Below, in pieces: positions 1-9,253 of a stretch of DNA of 44,683 nt. Each line of letters opens with the position of its first letter. Positions within the stretch are counted from its first letter, which is position 1. The notes beneath the pieces were generated by a model. That model worked only from the letters and a program-made list of their open reading frames with translations. It did no database searches and was not told the DNA's origin. This DNA is from Gemmatimonadota bacterium (GTDB lineage: Bacteria > ARS69). The stretch spans positions 1-44,683 of the forward strand of contig JASLLL010000023.1 in the NCBI GenBank assembly GCA_030747075.1, in the 5' to 3' direction. A program made the position numbers and the translations under genes.

Positions 1-1991
1 CCCAACAGCGCCGCGACCTTCGCTCCGGGCGCGGACGCGCCGAACCGCCCGATCCCCAGATACGCGTCCTGCGGGCGCACCCACGCCTGCCATGTGGCGC
101 CGGTCCCCGCCTCCACCACGACGCGCGGCAACCGCTCGGGGAGAATGGCCGCCCGGTCCGTCGCCGGGGCCGCCGCGAAGGTCTCCAGGCACGGAACGGA
201 CACGACCCTCGCCTTCACGCCGCACCCCTCCAGCGCCGCCGCCGCCTTCACGCAAAGCGACACCTCCGACCCCGACGCCACCAGCACCACCGCGGCCTTC
301 CCGTCCTCCGGTTCCCGCACGATCCCGGCGCCGCCGACCGCGGCCGGGACCCCCGCCGCCTCCACGCGATCCAGCACCGGCAAGCCCTGCCGCGTCAGCA
401 CGATCACCGTCGGCCCGTCGGTCCGCATGAGCGCCGCGCGCCATGCGTCCGCGGTCTCGCGTGCGTCCGCCGGTCGCGCGACATGCAGCCCCGGAATCAC
501 GCGCAGCGAGTCCAGGTGCTCCACCGGCTGGTGGGTCGGTCCGTCCTCGCCGACATGCACCGAGTCGTGCGTGAACACATGGATCGCCGGCAGCTCCATC
601 AGCGCCGCGAGCCGGATCGCGGGGCGCATGTAGTCGCAGAACACCAGAAAGGTGGATCCCACCGGACGCACGCCCCCGTGCAGCGCCAGCCCGTTCACGA
701 TCGCGCCCATCGCGTGCTCGCGAATGCCGTAGTGAATGTTCCGCGCGGAGTAGTTCCCCCGCGACACCGCGCCACTTCCGTCGATCCAGGTCAGGTTCGA
801 CCCCGCCAGATCCGCCGATCCCGTCGTGATCGCGGGGATGCGCATCGCCGCTTCCTGCAGGGCCGTCTGCCCCGCCTTCCGCGTCGGCACCATCTCCCCC
901 GTGTCCCACGACGGGCCGGGTGCGAGCAGGTCGGGCGGCGTCTTCCCCGACAGCGCTTCCTCCCACAGGAGCGCGCCCTCCGGGTCTTCCTCCGCGAAGG
1001 CAACCCGCCTCGCGTCCCACGCCGACGACTCCCCGGCGCGCGCCTCCCGCCACGACGCGAACCACTCCGTCACTTCCTCCGGCACGAAGAAGTCCACATC
1101 CGGATCCAGCCCGAACGCCTTCTTCACCCCGCGGACCTCATCCACCCCCAGCGGCGCGCCGTGCGACTTCGAGCTTCCCTCAAACCGCGCGCTTCCCTTC
1201 GCGATCGTCGTGCGGCAGATGACCAGCGACGGGCGCTCCTCCTCCGCAAGCGCCTCCGCGATCGCCTCGTCGACGGCGTCCATGTCGTGCCCGTCCACCG
1301 GCTCGGCCACATGCCACCCGGTCGCCTCAAACCGCCCGCCGACATCCTCCGACCAGGTGATGTCGGTGGACCCGTCGATCGTGATGTCGTTCGAGTCGTA
1401 GAGCGTGACCAGCCGACCCAGCCCCAGGTGTCCCGCGAGCGCCGCGGCCTCCATGGCCACGCCTTCCATCAGGTCGCCGTCTCCCACGATGCAAAATGTC
1501 CGGTGTCCCGGTGCGCCATCCGGGTTGTCGGGAAACCGCGCCGCAAGCACCCGCTCCGCAAGCGCCATCCCCACGGCGTTCCCGAATCCCTGCCCCAGCG
1601 GACCCGTCGTGGTCTCTACGCCGGGTGTCATGCCTCGCTCCGGGTGGCCCGGCGTCCGCGACCCCCACTGCCGGAACTGCTTGATCTCCTCCAGCGGGAT
1701 GTCGTGCCCCGACAGATGGAGCAGCGCGTACAGGAGCATCGATCCGTGTCCCGCCGACAGCACGAACCGATCCCGGCCCGGCCAGTCGGGGCGCTCCGGA
1801 TCCACTCGAAGGTGGCGCGTCCACAGCACGGTCGCCAGGTCCGCGGCCCCCATCGGCATTCCCGGGTGGCCGGAGTTGGCCGTCTGCACCGCATCCAGCG
1901 CCAGCGTTCGCACGGTGGTGGCGATTGCCTGCTCGATTCCCTCCGGTGGCGTCTCGCGCCGCGCGAAACCCCTGCCCTCTCCCGTCGTCAT
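1..1991 (-). CDS. tkt: Transketolase, C-terminus cut by window edge
   Basis: Thiamine-diphosphate enzyme of the non-oxidative pentose phosphate or Calvin-type sugar shuffle, moving two-carbon ketol units between sugar phosphates in the cytosol. The frame starts at ATG 1991 and runs off the left edge. About 663 codons are visible, so only some 20-30 C-terminal residues should be missing. The N-terminal domain has the substrate-site motif '[11 protein letters not shown]' (about residue 40) and the ThDP/Mg site 'GDGDLMEG' (about residue 169) followed by 'SNDITIDGS'. The pyrimidine domain has 'YGIREHAMG' and '[20 protein letters not shown]'. The visible end, 'GRFGASAPG', is the usual transketolase tail. 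The start codon shares ATGA with the citF stop, so it is the last known gene of the operon and is translationally coupled. Full length relative to the family; function confident. Confidence 0.95.
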   Translation of the reverse strand, partial: MTTGEGRGFARRETPPEGIEQAIATTVRTLALDAVQTANSGHPGMPMGAADLATVLWTRHLRVDPERPDWPGRDRFVLSAGHGSMLLYALLHLSGHDIPLEEIKQFRQWGSRTPGHPERGMTPGVETTTGPLGQGFGNAVGMALAERVLAARFPDNPDGAPGHRTFCIVGDGDLMEGVAMEAAALAGHLGLGRLVTLYDSNDITIDGSTDITWSEDVGGRFEATGWHVAEPVDGHDMDAVDEAIAEALAEEERPSLVICRTTIAKGSARFEGSSKSHGAPLGVDEVRGVKKAFGLDPDVDFFVPEEVTEWFASWREARAGESSAWDARRVAFAEEDPEGALLWEEALSGKTPPDLLAPGPSWDTGEMVPTRKAGQTALQEAAMRIPAITTGSADLAGSNLTWIDGSGAVSRGNYSARNIHYGIREHAMGAIVNGLALHGGVRPVGSTFLVFCDYMRPAIRLAALMELPAIHVFTHDSVHVGEDGPTHQPVEHLDSLRVIPGLHVARPADARETADAWRAALMRTDGPTVIVLTRQGLPVLDRVEAAGVPAAVGGAGIVREPEDGKAAVVLVASGSEVSLCVKAAAALEGCGVKARVVSVPCLETFAAAPATDRAAILPERLPRVVVEAGTGATWQAWVRPQDAYLGIGRFGASAPGAKVAALL

Positions 1992-3580
1992 CCGCTCTCC
2001 TTTGCGGGCCGTTCCACCCGGCGTACCGCGTCAATGACGGTTCCGTCCACCCAGTGAATGGCCGCGATGACCTCCTCGCCCAGGTCCGGAGGCGAAGGCG
2101 GGCCGCCGCACAGCTCTTCCACCTCCGCCTTGATGTCCGCAATGCTCCGAACGGGAAGGTCACTCCCGCACAGATCCTCCAGCAGGTCCTCCCGGCGCGG
2201 GTTCACGGCCACGCCGCGCTCGGTCACCACGACATCCACCAGTTCCCCGGGACCGGTCAGGGTCGTCACGCGGTCCACCAGCACGGGAATCCGATCGCGG
2301 AAGGACGGCAGCGCCAGCACCGTGCACTTGCCGAAGAGGCAGTTCTGCCAGCCGCCGATCCCGTGCAGGAGACGCCCGTCGGAATGGGTCACGACATTCG
2401 CGTTGAAGTCCGTGTCCACCTCGGTCGCGCCGAGCACCACCACATCCACCATCGACGCGAAGTTCCCCTTGCCGTGGTAGTTGTAGCTCGTGAACGGGCT
2501 CGTGTTCGCGTGCGCCGCGTTCTCGCGCATCGACCGCACGCCTTCCAGATCGAAGGTCTGCCCGTCCAGGATGCACTTCGTCAGGCCGCGCTCCAGCATT
2601 TCCACGAGATACTGCGTGCTTCCGCCTCGCACGAATGACGCGGTGATGTCGCGTTCCAGCATCATCTCCTTCAGCTTGAGCGCGAACGCCAGCGCAATCC
2701 CGCCGGCACCCGCCTGAAAGCTGAATCCGTCGCGCAGGATCCCGGAGTCGCGAACGAACCGCGCGACATACTCCGCAATCAGGAGCCGGTCGGGGCTGGT
2801 CGTGACGCGCGTCGTGCCGCTGACGATCTTCGACGGATCTCCCACGCGATCGACCACGACCACCTGGTCGACATCGTTCCCCTGGATCTGCCACGGGAGA
2901 CACGGAAACGGCACCAGATTGTCCGTCACCACGATCACATGATCCGCGTACCGGCTGTCCGCCAGCGCGAATCCCAGGAGCCCGCACGCCGACGGGCCGC
3001 GGTCACCGGTCGCGTTCCCGAACGCGTCGGCCGTCGGCGCCGCCACGATCGAGATGTCGATTCTGAGCTCCCCGTCCTGGATCGCCTGATACCGCCCCCC
3101 GTGCGAACGAAGGACTCCCGTCCCGCGCATCCCGCCGCCGGACGCGAAGTCTCCGAGCGGGCCGTTCATCGACCCCTCGATGTGATGCACAACGCCGCTC
3201 TCCAGATGCTTCACGATCGGGGCGTGGCACGGGAAGGACGCGCTCGGCGCCCACACGAGATCCTTCATGCCCAGTTCCGCCGCGATGTCGAAGATCTGCA
3301 CCGCGATGAGGTCTCCGTTGCGGAAGTGGTGATGCGTGGAGATGACCATGCCGTCGCGAAGTCCCGCCGCCACCAGTGCTTCCTTCAGCGACCCCGCGCG
3401 CTTGTCGCCATCCGCCGGGTAGTCCGCGCACGAACGCACCGGCGGCGCGTGTCGCGTGCCATCCGGGCGGTGCGCATGAACGCCCGCGAAGGGAGTGCGC
3501 GGCACCCCGTTGACGATCGTGGGAACTTCGCGCCCCGCGGCGTTCGTCGTCCGTGCGGCCTCCGTCACGCTCTCAGGCAT
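1988..3580 (-). CDS. citF: Citrate lyase alpha subunit (CitF)
   Basis: 530 residues. CitF is the acetyl-ACP:citrate ACP-transferase subunit of cytosolic citrate lyase; it swaps acetate for citrate on the ACP arm so that CitE can release oxaloacetate. The family pattern is clear throughout: '[19 protein letters not shown]', '[14 protein letters not shown]', '[12 protein letters not shown]', '[11 protein letters not shown]', '[19 protein letters not shown]', '[18 protein letters not shown]' and '[13 protein letters not shown]'. ATG 3580 was chosen because a GGAGGGAG ribosome site precedes it; an in-frame start at 3628 lies deep inside the upstream gene and lacks support. It overlaps the citDE stop by 8 nt, and its own stop overlaps the transketolase start. 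Length is close to the usual 500-520 aa. No citC, citX or citG maturation gene is in view. Confidence 0.93.
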   Translation of the reverse strand: MPESVTEAARTTNAAGREVPTIVNGVPRTPFAGVHAHRPDGTRHAPPVRSCADYPADGDKRAGSLKEALVAAGLRDGMVISTHHHFRNGDLIAVQIFDIAAELGMKDLVWAPSASFPCHAPIVKHLESGVVHHIEGSMNGPLGDFASGGGMRGTGVLRSHGGRYQAIQDGELRIDISIVAAPTADAFGNATGDRGPSACGLLGFALADSRYADHVIVVTDNLVPFPCLPWQIQGNDVDQVVVVDRVGDPSKIVSGTTRVTTSPDRLLIAEYVARFVRDSGILRDGFSFQAGAGGIALAFALKLKEMMLERDITASFVRGGSTQYLVEMLERGLTKCILDGQTFDLEGVRSMRENAAHANTSPFTSYNYHGKGNFASMVDVVVLGATEVDTDFNANVVTHSDGRLLHGIGGWQNCLFGKCTVLALPSFRDRIPVLVDRVTTLTGPGELVDVVVTERGVAVNPRREDLLEDLCGSDLPVRSIADIKAEVEELCGGPPSPPDLGEEVIAAIHWVDGTVIDAVRRVERPAKESG

Positions 3581-4808
3581 TCTCTCCCTCCCTCCAGCCG
3601 GAGGAGAGAATCCCCGTCCCCACGGCAAGGTCCACCGTTCGAAGCGCGCGCTTCACAACCGGCGGATCGATCATCCGGCTCCCCAGCGCCACCACGGCCG
3701 ATCCTTCGCTCAGCGCCTTCTCAAACGCCACGACCACCGCCTTCGCGTGCGCCAGTTCCTCCGCGGTCGGCGCGAACGCTTCATGCACCACGCGAATCTG
3801 CCGCGGGTGAATGCAGCCCTTTCCGTCGAACCCGAGCGAACGCGCCTCGCGCACGGCCTCGCGCAGTCCGTCTTCGTCCGCCACATCCGAATGCACCGAG
3901 TCGAGCGGCTGCACACCCGCCGCACGCGCCGCCGCCACCACGCGGCAACGCGCCCACAGGCTCTCGCGCCCGCCGGCTGTCCGCTGGGCGCCGATGTCCG
4001 CCGTGTAGTCCTCCAGCCCGATCGTGACCGCCGCCACCGTGGTGTGCGCCGCCGCGATTTCGGCCGCGGCCAGCACGCCTGCCGCGCTCTCCAGAATCGG
4101 CAGAATCCAGGGCGCACCCTCTCCGCACCCGTGCGCGAGGCGCGCGCACTCGGCCGCGACCTCCTCCACCTGGGCCGCGGACTCCACCTTCGGAATGAGG
4201 ATCATCTGCGCCCCGTGCCCCACCGCAAACGGCAGGTCACGAATCCCCCCCGGCAACGGGTTGATCCGCACCATCCGCTCCGCGTCTCCCCAGTCCAGCG
4301 ACCGAAGCGCGCAGCGCACCATGACCCGCGCCGCGTCCTTCTCGGCAGGGGCCACGCTGTCCTCCAGGTCCAGTATTACTCCATCTGGTGCGTGCAAGTG
4401 CGCGTTGGCCATGAAGTTCGGCCGCCCGCCCGGAACATACAGGCGGGTTCGCCGGTGTCGTCCCTTCTCCGAGGGCCCCCGGTTTCCCGGGCGGCGCGCA
4501 AGAAGAAACTCCGCGTTCGGGGTGCCGCACTCCGCCCGCCGGACGGCGGCCTCCAGCCGCGCCGCCAGCACAAAGGGGAGCGCGCCACCGTCGTCCACGA
4601 TCACGCGCGCATGCTCCACGCCGAGCGCCGCGCATCCTTCCGTCATCTGGGCCGTGATCGCGTCTCCATAAAGCGACGCCACCTTCCCGCGCACCGTCAC
4701 CACCACCTTGCCGGAAGTCTCCGGCTCCACGCGCACGCACGCGTCGGAGCGCACCTTCTCGCCCCGCGGCCCCGCCTCCGCCGCCGTCATGGTCTTCCCG
4801 TGTTTCAT
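3573..4808 (-). CDS. citE: Fused citrate lyase ACP (CitD) and beta subunit (CitE)
   Basis: 411 residues in one continuous frame that combine two normally separate subunits. Residues ~1-95 match CitD, the gamma/acyl-carrier subunit: 'GDAITAQMTEGCAALGVEHA' and 'VIVDDGGALPFVLAARLEAA'. Residues ~120-405 are CitE, the citryl-ACP oxaloacetate-lyase: 'RTRLYVPGGRPNFMANA', 'DGVILDLEDSVAPAEKD', 'VRINPLPGG', 'MILIPKVESAAQV', 'TIGLEDYTADIG' and 'LGFDGKGCIHPRQI'. A basic linker (residues ~98-119) joins them. The prosthetic-group serine is probably Ser21 in 'VRSDACV'. The spacing to the following Pro is one residue shorter than in Klebsiella CitD, so which serine is modified is uncertain. The gene starts with ATGA overlapping the hydratase stop and ends overlapping citF. 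It could act on a citrate analogue rather than citrate. Confidence 0.9.
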   Translation of the reverse strand: MKHGKTMTAAEAGPRGEKVRSDACVRVEPETSGKVVVTVRGKVASLYGDAITAQMTEGCAALGVEHARVIVDDGGALPFVLAARLEAAVRRAECGTPNAEFLLARRPGNRGPSEKGRHRRTRLYVPGGRPNFMANAHLHAPDGVILDLEDSVAPAEKDAARVMVRCALRSLDWGDAERMVRINPLPGGIRDLPFAVGHGAQMILIPKVESAAQVEEVAAECARLAHGCGEGAPWILPILESAAGVLAAAEIAAAHTTVAAVTIGLEDYTADIGAQRTAGGRESLWARCRVVAAARAAGVQPLDSVHSDVADEDGLREAVREARSLGFDGKGCIHPRQIRVVHEAFAPTAEELAHAKAVVVAFEKALSEGSAVVALGSRMIDPPVVKRALRTVDLAVGTGILSSGWREGENA

Positions 4809-6769
4809 GCGGATTCCGTCTCCTCTCCCGCGAGCATCCTCTCACGAACGAGCGCCTCCGTCCCTCCCGCGACCACCAGTTCCTGCGGGACACTCCCGAG
4901 CGAAGGAAACGCGTACTCCGCGCCGTCCACGCGGATCACCGACGCGCGAAAGTCCACCTCCGCGTGGATTCCGGTTCGGATCGTCGGCGCGTCTCCCGTT
5001 CCCACTTCCTCCAGCAGCCATTCGACCAGCGCCGGGCACTCCACCAGCGGGAATCCGTTGTTGAATGCGTTTCGCTTGTAGGTCTGCGAATACGACGCCG
5101 CGATCACCAGCGGTATCCCGAAGTGCTGAATGGCGGTGGCCGCCTGTTCACGGCTCGATCCCGTGCCGAAGTTCCGCCCGCCGACCAGGAGATCTCCCGG
5201 ACGCGCCGTCTCCTGGAATGCCGGGTCGTAGTTGCGAAACGCGTGCCCGGCCATCTGCGCGGGCGTGAGGTCGTCCCGGTAGGTGACATCCTTGCCGTAG
5301 ATGCCGTCGGTGTTGAGATTGTCGCGCGGGAGCAGCACGATCTCGCCCGAGAGCGATTCCGGAAAGCCCGGGAGAATCTCGGTGGCCGGGCGTGGCACGC
5401 TCTCCGCCGGGTGCTCCACCATGTCCGTCACCAGTGCGCGTGACTCAAACTCCACCGGTCCGGTGATCTTCCCCGCCAGCGCGGACGCCGCGACCACGGC
5501 GGGACTGGCCAGATAGCACTTCGACTCGCGTGATCCCATGCGCCCCTGGAAGTTCCGATTCGTGGCGGAGATCCCCGTCTCCCCCGCAGCCAGCGTCCCT
5601 TCGCCAAGACCGATGCACGGCCCGCATCCCGGGGGCAGCGCAATGGCCCCCGCCGAGAGAAGCGCGTCCCATGCGCCGCTCTTCCGTGCGCGCGCCTCCA
5701 CTTCCGCGCTGGCCGCCGCCAGATAGAACTTCACGCCGTCGGCAAACGACTTCCCGCCCGCGACCGCCGCCGCTTCCTCAATGTCCGACAACCGCGAGTT
5801 CACGCACGACAGGAGATACGCCCGGTGCACCACAATCTCCTCCGCCGCGATCTCCGGCAACGGGCGCACCGCCTTCACCTCGTTCGGTCCCGCCACCTGC
5901 GGCACCACGCACCCGAGGTCGATCGTGATCTCCTTTGCGACCGGCGCGTCTTCGTCCGCGGCGGGAACCGTCTCCCTCATCCGGTCGACCATGGCGCCCG
6001 TCAGCCTCGGCGACGCATCGCCGCGCTCCGCGAACACCCGCGCGCGTTCCCGCAGGTAGGCCTCCAGCGTGTCGTCGAACGGGAAGATCCCCGCCAGTGC
6101 GCCCCACTCGGTCGTCATGTTCGCGATCGTCATGCGCTCGTCCATCGTCAGCGCGGCCACCCCTTCGCCGCAGAACTCCAGCACATGGTTCAGCACCTCG
6201 TCGTTGCGGAACGCCCCGATCAGCGCCAGCACCGCATCCTTGCCGGAGACCGCCTCCGGGAGCGCGCCGAGAAGCCGGACTCGCGCCACCGGCGGAACTT
6301 CCCACCAGGTCTCTCCCGTCGCCCAGATTGCCGCGGCGTCCGTGCGCACCACCGGCGTTCCCACGGCGGCCATCGCTCCATAGATGTTCGAGTGCGAATC
6401 CGAGCCCACGACCAGAGTCCCCGGATGGACGAAGCCCTCCTCCGCCATGATCTGATGCCCGATCCCCGTGCGTGCCGGGAAAAACGCCACCCCGTTCTCT
6501 CTCGCGAAAGCCTCGATGCGGGCGTACTTCTCCAGATTCCCGGGCGATTCATTCTGAATGTCGTGATCCAGCGCAAAGACCGGCTGCTCCGGGTGCCGGA
6601 CCGCGCCCGCACCGATGGCGCGGAACTTGGGAATGACCGCGCCCGTGTTGTCATGCGTCATCACATGAAACGGACGAACCCGTACGACATCTCCGACACG
6701 AACCCCGGCCCCGTCGGGGAGCCCGACCGCGAAACGCGCGGTCACCTTTTCGAGAAATGTGCGAGCCAT
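4805..6769 (-). CDS. Homoaconitase-like aconitate hydratase family protein
   Basis: 654-residue 4Fe-4S hydro-lyase with the large and small domains in one chain. The N-terminal stretch resembles fungal LYS4 homoaconitase rather than AcnA/AcnB: 'VVGSDSHSNIYG', 'VGTPVVRTDAAAIWATGE', 'TWWEVPP' and 'RMTIANMTTEWGALAGIFP'. Predicted cluster ligands are Cys322 ('LLSCVNSRLSD'), Cys382 and Cys385 ('PPGCGPCIG'). The substrate-binding 'ATNRNFQGRMGS' and the swivel-domain 'GGRNFGTGSSREQAA' are intact. The start is ATG 6769, after GGGAGG. It leads the operon into citDE by an ATGA overlap. Homoaconitase would isomerise homocitrate in alpha-aminoadipate lysine synthesis, but the adjacent citrate lyase genes favour citrate/isocitrate or a homologue as substrate. 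Family sure, substrate not. Confidence 0.88.
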   Translation of the reverse strand: MARTFLEKVTARFAVGLPDGAGVRVGDVVRVRPFHVMTHDNTGAVIPKFRAIGAGAVRHPEQPVFALDHDIQNESPGNLEKYARIEAFARENGVAFFPARTGIGHQIMAEEGFVHPGTLVVGSDSHSNIYGAMAAVGTPVVRTDAAAIWATGETWWEVPPVARVRLLGALPEAVSGKDAVLALIGAFRNDEVLNHVLEFCGEGVAALTMDERMTIANMTTEWGALAGIFPFDDTLEAYLRERARVFAERGDASPRLTGAMVDRMRETVPAADEDAPVAKEITIDLGCVVPQVAGPNEVKAVRPLPEIAAEEIVVHRAYLLSCVNSRLSDIEEAAAVAGGKSFADGVKFYLAAASAEVEARARKSGAWDALLSAGAIALPPGCGPCIGLGEGTLAAGETGISATNRNFQGRMGSRESKCYLASPAVVAASALAGKITGPVEFESRALVTDMVEHPAESVPRPATEILPGFPESLSGEIVLLPRDNLNTDGIYGKDVTYRDDLTPAQMAGHAFRNYDPAFQETARPGDLLVGGRNFGTGSSREQAATAIQHFGIPLVIAASYSQTYKRNAFNNGFPLVECPALVEWLLEEVGTGDAPTIRTGIHAEVDFRASVIRVDGAEYAFPSLGSVPQELVVAGGTEALVRERMLAGEETESA

Positions 6770-6805
6770 GGCCTCCCTCTTCCGATGAGTTCCGGCAGCG
6801 TGTGC

Positions 6806-6834
6806 AGGCTATCAGGGGGTCGCGCGCGGGGCAA
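6806..6834 (-). promoter_or_regulatory. Candidate promoter of the hydratase-citrate lyase operon
   Basis: TTGCCC (6834-6829), 17 nt spacer, TAGCCT (6811-6806), about 37 nt upstream of the ATG at 6769. It lies in the 140-bp divergent gap shared with metX. Seen by eye only. Confidence 0.4.
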
Positions 6835-6860
6835 CCGACGAGGGAGCGCCCGGGCAGAGC

Positions 6861-6889
6861 TTGGCGAAGCACGCCACCTGTGCGACGCT
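6861..6889 (+). promoter_or_regulatory. Weak candidate promoter for metX
   Basis: TTGGCG, 17 nt spacer, GACGCT, ending 20 nt before the metX start at 6910. It faces away from the operon promoter in the same gap. The -10 hexamer is poor, so this is only a suggestion. No SAM-riboswitch-like fold was recognised here. Confidence 0.25.
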
Positions 6890-6909
6890 CCCCCACTCGG
6901 GAGGGGAGC

Positions 6910-8001
6910 ATGGAGGAATACCGCGAACTCTGGTCTCCCACGGCCGCGCCCGAGCGCGTGCGGACGGTGCGGATCGAGCCGCCCGGGGGCTTCCCGGCGG
7001 CGTACGGCGGTCGGCTGGATTCCTTCCACATGGCCTATGAATCCTGGGGCCGCCCCGACGCACCCGGAGGAACCGTTCTCCTCGTCCACTTCCTCACCAG
7101 CGACACCCACGCCACCGGCGAATACGACGGCACGCCCCGCGGCTGGTGGGAGGATCTCGTCGGGCCCGGCCGGGCCATCGACACGGACCGCTTCTTCGTC
7201 GTCTGTCCGAACCTTCTCGGCGGATGCCACGGTTCCACCGGTCCGCGCTTTCCCGCCCCGGACGGAGACGCCTGGCTCGATCGCTTCCCCCTGCTCACCC
7301 CGCGCGATCTCCAGCGTGCGCAGCGGCTCTTCCTCCATGAAATCGGCGCGGGAAAGCCCACGCTGGTCGTCGGCCCCAGCATGGGCGGCATGATCGCGTG
7401 GGAGTGGGCGGCGGACCCGGGGGCGGCGGAGCGAGTCGTGTCGGTCGCGGCCCCGGCCGTGGCCTCCCCCCACCAGATCGGCCTCAACTGGCTTCAGCGA
7501 CGCGCCATCGCGCTCGACGGCACGGAAGGCGAAACCCCCGCTTCCCGGCGCGGTCAGGCTGTCGCGCGCGGGGTCGGGATGCTGGGGTACCGCGCACCGG
7601 AAGGTCTGTGGGAGAAGTTCGGGCGCAGCTGGTTTCGCGAACCCGGACCCGATCTGGCCAGCCCCGGGCTCTTCAATGTGGAGTCCTGGCTTCATCATCA
7701 CGGTCGGAAGCTGCCGAAAAAGTTCGACGCGCGGACCTGGCGTCTCTTCGCGCGTGCCATGGACCTTCACGACACGGGCGAAGGGCGCGGGGGCGTGGCG
7801 AGAGCCTTCTCCGAAGACGGCACGGCCGAGTTCCTCGCCGTCGGTATCTCCAGCGACCACCTCTATCCGGCCGCCGAAATCCGCCGCAGCGCGAAGGAAG
7901 CCGGAGCGACCTACCGCGAGATCGAATCCCCGCACGGGCACGACGCCTTCCTGCTCGAAACCGATGCGCTGGCGGGACTCCTGGCCGACTTTCTCGCCTG
8001 A
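6910..8001 (+). CDS. metX: Homoserine O-acyltransferase family protein (MetX-like)
   Basis: 363-residue alpha/beta-hydrolase-fold acyltransferase. MetX moves an acetyl (or succinyl) group from CoA to homoserine in cytosolic methionine synthesis. The start is 'MEEYRELW' at ATG 6910, directly after GGGAGGGGAGC; the open frame extends further upstream without a ribosome site. The family line-up is complete: 'FHMAYESWG', 'LLVHFLTSD', 'FFVVCPNLLGGCHGSTGP', nucleophile Ser157 in 'GPSMGG' (usually GGSMGG), then Asp316 in 'ISSDHLYP' and His344 in 'HGHDAFL'. It is transcribed alone, divergent from the hydratase operon, and its stop lies 3 nt from the stop of the oxoamine synthase facing it. Acyl donor and acceptor cannot be fixed from sequence; serine or another alcohol acceptor is possible in this family. 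Confidence 0.85.
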   Translation: MEEYRELWSPTAAPERVRTVRIEPPGGFPAAYGGRLDSFHMAYESWGRPDAPGGTVLLVHFLTSDTHATGEYDGTPRGWWEDLVGPGRAIDTDRFFVVCPNLLGGCHGSTGPRFPAPDGDAWLDRFPLLTPRDLQRAQRLFLHEIGAGKPTLVVGPSMGGMIAWEWAADPGAAERVVSVAAPAVASPHQIGLNWLQRRAIALDGTEGETPASRRGQAVARGVGMLGYRAPEGLWEKFGRSWFREPGPDLASPGLFNVESWLHHHGRKLPKKFDARTWRLFARAMDLHDTGEGRGGVARAFSEDGTAEFLAVGISSDHLYPAAEIRRSAKEAGATYREIESPHGHDAFLLETDALAGLLADFLA

Positions 8002-8004
8002 CGC

Positions 8005-9252
8005 CTAGAGTCCGAACTTCCCGACGATCCCCTTCTTGTCCAGCCCCAGAATGCCGTGCTTCTCCCCCACCTCACGGAAGGCCTGGAGCGCGTGGTCCAG
8101 CGTGGCGAGGTCGTGGTCGGCGGAGAGTTGCGTGCGAATGCGCGCCTGTCCCTGCGCCACAACCGGGAAGAAGAACCCGATCACAAAGACCCCCCGGTCG
8201 AAGAGATCCCGCGCGATATCCTGACTGAGCTTCGCGTTGAACAGCATGACCGGCACGATGGGGCTGCCCCCCGGTTTGATCACGAAGCCCGCGTCCACCA
8301 GCCCCTTCCGCCAGAAGGCGGTGTTCTCGTGCAGGCGGTCGCGCCGCTCCGTCGTTTCCGAAAGGATGTCGAGAACCGCCATGGCCGACACCACAATCGG
8401 GGGCGGCACCGAGTTGCTGAAGAGATACGGCCGCGCCCGCTGCCGACACAGTTCCACGATCTCCGTCCGTCCGCTCACGCATCCGCCGCTGGCACCGCCA
8501 AGCGCCTTCCCGAGCGTCGTGGTGATGATGTCCACGCGATCCATCACGCCGAAGTGTTCGTGCGTGCCGCGGCCCGTCTTCCCGATGAAGCCGCTCGCGT
8601 GGCTGTCGTCCACGAGGACCAGCGCGTCGTACCGGTCCGCAAGGTCACAGATGCCGTCCAGAGGGGCCAGGTCCCCGTCCATGCTGAACACGCCATCGGT
8701 CACGATCATCCGGATGCGCCGGTCGGCGTGGGCCGCCAGCTTCTGCTCCAGGTGCGCAAGGTTGGAGTGCTTGTAGGTATCGTGGGCCGCCTTCGAGAGC
8801 CGGATTCCGTCCACGATGCTCGCGTGGACCAGCCGGTCCGAAATGATGACATCCTCCGGGCCGAGCACCGCCTCGAAGACGCCCGCGTTCGCGTCCAGAC
8901 AACTCGCGAAGAGAATGGTGTCCTCCATGCCGAGGAACGCCGTCAGCTTCTCCTCCAGTGTCCGGTGAATGTCCTGCGTCCCGCAGATGAAGCGCACGCT
9001 CGACATCCCGTAACCACGCTCGTCCAGTCCGCGATGCGCCGCCGCCACCACATCCGGGTGGCTGGAAAGCCCCAGATAGTTGTTCGAGCAGAGGTTGACG
9101 ACTTGAGACGGCGCGGACCCCGCCGGAAACTCCACCGAAACGCCGGAGGCCTGAGGCGATCGGAGGAACCGCTCCTCCTTGAACAGCCCTTTCGAGCGAA
9201 TCTCATCCAGTTCCGCCCGGTGCGTGTCCCGAACCGCTCCGGAGTATGCCAT
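8005..9252 (-). CDS. PLP-dependent alpha-oxoamine synthase (KBL/SPT-like)
   Basis: 415-residue fold-type-I PLP enzyme that condenses an amino acid with an acyl thioester and loses CO2. It is closest by eye to glycine C-acetyltransferase (KBL): 'NLCSNNYLGLSSHPDV', 'FICGTQDIHRTLEEKL', 'VDDSHASGFIGKTGRG', PLP lysine Lys249 in 'TTTLGKALGG', 'RARPYLFSNSVPP' and 'FFFPVVAQGQARIRTQLS'. ATG 9252 is one nucleotide after the stop of the ACP gene, so the two are co-translated. No tdh (threonine dehydrogenase), KBL's usual partner, is nearby. A dedicated ACP points instead to a long-chain acyl-ACP substrate, as in bacterial serine palmitoyltransferases, whose sequences are very close to KBL. Family sure; KBL versus SPT-like open. 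Confidence 0.88.
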   Translation of the reverse strand: MAYSGAVRDTHRAELDEIRSKGLFKEERFLRSPQASGVSVEFPAGSAPSQVVNLCSNNYLGLSSHPDVVAAAHRGLDERGYGMSSVRFICGTQDIHRTLEEKLTAFLGMEDTILFASCLDANAGVFEAVLGPEDVIISDRLVHASIVDGIRLSKAAHDTYKHSNLAHLEQKLAAHADRRIRMIVTDGVFSMDGDLAPLDGICDLADRYDALVLVDDSHASGFIGKTGRGTHEHFGVMDRVDIITTTLGKALGGASGGCVSGRTEIVELCRQRARPYLFSNSVPPPIVVSAMAVLDILSETTERRDRLHENTAFWRKGLVDAGFVIKPGGSPIVPVMLFNAKLSQDIARDLFDRGVFVIGFFFPVVAQGQARIRTQLSADHDLATLDHALQAFREVGEKHGILGLDKKGIVGKFGL

Positions 9253-9253
9253 G

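Noticed and set aside
483-2057. A 524-codon open frame on the plus strand
   Set aside because: Antisense to transketolase, Arg/His-rich, no motif or ribosome site.
6770-6909. SAM riboswitch upstream of the metX-like gene
   Set aside because: The gap is only 140 bp, shared by two divergent genes, and I could not find the conserved core or paired arms of any SAM riboswitch class.
8005-9252. Plain kbl of the threonine degradation pathway
   Set aside because: Not excluded by sequence, but there is no tdh beside it and the coupled ACP is unexplained by that role, so the gene symbol was withheld.
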